Source of the DNA: JBBPZA01 sp963797015
GTDB lineage: Bacteria; Actinomycetota; Thermoleophilia; Solirubrobacterales; Solirubrobacteraceae
Direction: 5' to 3'
Assembly: GCA_963797015.1 (NCBI GenBank)
Contig: CAWCNV010000006.1
Coordinates: forward strand, 248,001 to 312,000
DNA length: 64,000 bases
A model generated the notes under the pieces. That model searched no databases. It was not told the origin of the DNA and saw nothing but the letters and a program-made list of their open reading frames with translations. Position 1 is the first letter of the stretch. The number at the start of each line of letters is the position of its first letter. Made by a program: the position numbers and the translations under genes. Below, piece after piece: positions 62,516 through 64,000 of the stretch.

Positions 62516-64000
62516 CTAGCCCGGGCAGGGTGGAAACCCAGGCCGCGGCGTGGTGTCGCCGGGTGCCGGCGCGACGGTGACCACGACCGTCCGGCGGGTG
62601 CCGCGGGTCGCGAGGGTCAGGAGGCTCGCGCCGGGTCGGGACGTGACGCGCGCACCCAGCACTCGCACGCGGTAGCCGCCGGGGTACTGGATCGCCGCGG
62701 GGACGCTGATCACGGTCGGGGCGCGGACGTGCCGGCGCTTCTCGTAGCGCAGGCGGAAGCGTCCGGTGCGGACGTCGAAGCCGTAGCCGAGCGGCCGGCC
62801 GGCGATCGCGCGGGGGTAGACGCGCGCGAGCACCTGCTGCTTGAACGGCGCCTTCCCGGACGGCTCGCTCTCGGCGCCCAGCCGCCGCAGCTCCTTGTCG
62901 GGATTGCTCCAGCTCAGGCCGTAGGTGTAGCCGGTGCGGAAGCGGTCGGCGCGTTCGAGCAGGCAGTTGAGCCCGCGCACGTCGTCGTCGGATGTGGCCG
63001 CGACCTCGGTCATCAACGCCGGCCCGCCCAGACGGCGGGCGACCGCGGTGGCGTTGCGCATCGTCCGCGTCTCGATCGGCGGGCAGGTCACATAGCCCTT
63101 CTCGATCAGAGACGGGTCCTTGGTGGTCGCGTACGCCGAACGCGTCGGGCACTGGTTGTGGAACGAGAGCCCGGCCGGCGCCACCCCCGCGGGCGGCGCG
63201 ACGAAGCCGTTGGGGACGCTCGTGTTGAGGAAGATCGTCGGCTCGTAGAAGACCGTGCGCCTGTTGTCGACGGCGCGTATCGCGCGCGCGAGCGAGGTCT
63301 CGAACGGCTCCAGGGTGTCGCGGTCGAAGGCCGAGCAGCCCGGGGCGGCCGTACAGGCGGCGACATAGGGGTCCGTGGGGGAGGTCGTTCCCGGGAAGGG
63401 CTCGTTCATGAGGTCGTAGCCGGCGACCATCGGATCGTTCCGTAAGCGCCTCGCGACTACCTGCCACGCCCTGCCGTACGCCCGCCACAGCGGCACCCCC
63501 GCTGCCGGACGATTCGCGTAGAGGTTGCCGAACGCGCGCCCGGTCGCGGGTTGGAAATAGCCGAGAGGGAACTTCCACGCTGCGTACGCGGCGTCGCCGG
63601 GGTCGGGTGCCAGCGGCAGCCCGTCGGAGAGCGCCGCCCAGTGCGGGAACCCAGGCTTGTTGCCGAACAGCTCGTCGTACTGGTCCTGGTGGCTGTCGAG
63701 CACCGTGAAGATGCCGCGCCGCGCGAGCTTGCCCTCGGCGGCGGCGATCCCTTCGAGGTAGGCGGCGCTGTAGTCGCCGGGGGAGGGCTCGAGGCCTTCC
63801 CAGTACCACGCCAGACGCACCGCGTTCAGGCCCAGCGAGGAGACCGCGTCGGCGTCGCCGGCCGTGAAGCTCGGCAACGACGGCTGCGACGGATCGTCGT
63901 CCGACGCCGGGTAGTAAGGCGGCTGCTTCCAAACGGCGAACAGCCCGTGCAGGATGACGACGCGCCCGCTCGGGTCCTCCAGGTAGCGCCCGGCGGCAGC
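62516..64000 (-). CDS. Glycoside hydrolase family 5-like (endoglycoceramidase-type) enzyme, 5' partial
   Basis: At least 494 residues; the frame is open to the window edge, and the extra 41 residues upstream of the first TTG include GRYLEDPSGRVVILHGL, so the start is outside. LGLNAVRLAWYWEGLEPSPG begins the barrel, YDLMNEPFPGT holds the acid/base Glu, LSFHNQCPTR the conserved His, and PALMTEVAATSDDD the nucleophile Glu. A beta-sandwich of about 90 residues ends the protein. Such enzymes cut glycolipids or beta-glucosides; export is likely, but the signal is not in the window. Confidence 0.87.
   Translation of the reverse strand, partial: AAAGRYLEDPSGRVVILHGLFAVWKQPPYYPASDDDPSQPSLPSFTAGDADAVSSLGLNAVRLAWYWEGLEPSPGDYSAAYLEGIAAAEGKLARRGIFTVLDSHQDQYDELFGNKPGFPHWAALSDGLPLAPDPGDAAYAAWKFPLGYFQPATGRAFGNLYANRPAAGVPLWRAYGRAWQVVARRLRNDPMVAGYDLMNEPFPGTTSPTDPYVAACTAAPGCSAFDRDTLEPFETSLARAIRAVDNRRTVFYEPTIFLNTSVPNGFVAPPAGVAPAGLSFHNQCPTRSAYATTKDPSLIEKGYVTCPPIETRTMRNATAVARRLGGPALMTEVAATSDDDVRGLNCLLERADRFRTGYTYGLSWSNPDKELRRLGAESEPSGKAPFKQQVLARVYPRAIAGRPLGYGFDVRTGRFRLRYEKRRHVRAPTVISVPAAIQYPGGYRVRVLGARVTSRPGASLLTLATRGTRRTVVVTVAPAPGDTTPRPGFPPCPG

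Overview
The window is very GC-rich, gene-dense bacterial chromosome with many GTG and TTG starts, overlapping stop/start codons and tRNA genes without an encoded CCA. Gene content (two cox clusters with farnesyltransferase ctaB and a caa3-type ctaG, an F420-type luciferase-like oxidoreductase, a DUF1015 protein, an AlkZ-like winged-helix protein, several acyl-CoA enzymes) points to an aerobic Actinomycetota, most likely class Thermoleophilia (Solirubrobacterales-like). The class assignment is inference from gene content, not from a marker gene. I found no prophage, transposase or CRISPR array.

Layout. 1-10 kb: the end of a CCA-adding-type HD protein, an M28 peptidase, a HIT protein coupled to an enoyl-CoA hydratase, a triple-GAF/GGDEF/HD-GYP c-di-GMP protein, a glycosyltransferase, and a lipoprotein that fuses cytochrome c to a cupredoxin. 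10.6-20.8 kb: two back-to-back terminal oxidase operons on the minus strand. The first is A2/caa3-type (ctaC with cytochrome c tail, ctaD with YSHPAV, a tandem USP-like protein, ctaE, a 36-aa membrane protein, ctaG). The second is A1-type (ctaC with a frameshift, ctaD with FGHPEV, ctaB, another 36-aa membrane protein, a subunit IV-like protein). A divergent CBS-domain gene lies between them. 20.8-38 kb: acyl-CoA, aldehyde and alcohol metabolism, thioredoxin reductase with a DsbA/HCCA-like partner, PHP, Bax-inhibitor, Vgb-like propeller, SDR, a coiled-coil protein with a Ser/Arg tail, and an overlapping chain of 3-hydroxyacyl-CoA dehydrogenase, ECF sigma factor and O6-alkylguanine alkyltransferase. 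38.1-43.0 kb: three tandem paralogues of a secreted protein built from about twenty 15-residue SVSGGxxNxAxG repeats, the middle one frameshifted, each followed by its own GC-rich hairpin. 43-59 kb: acyl-CoA dehydrogenase, two glycosyltransferase-region genes, NUDIX, OsmC, DUF1015, CAP, an HTH protein, tRNA-Pro, an ABC exporter, thioesterase, an AAA-LLM fusion, a CocE-like esterase, a winged-helix protein and tRNA-Arg. 59-64 kb: a looser accessory stretch with two RibD/DHFR-like proteins, a truncated YCII gene, a SnoaL-like protein, three degenerate dispersed repeats and a GH5-type hydrolase cut by the window end.

The most distinctive features are the tandem repeat-protein family, two unrelated genes whose stop codons lie inside the D-arm of the following tRNA, the cytochrome c-cupredoxin fusion beside two oxidase clusters, a USP-like protein inside a cox operon, and four genes whose 3' ends (stop codon included) exist as nearby partial duplicates. 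Both frameshifts could be sequencing errors and need read-level checking.
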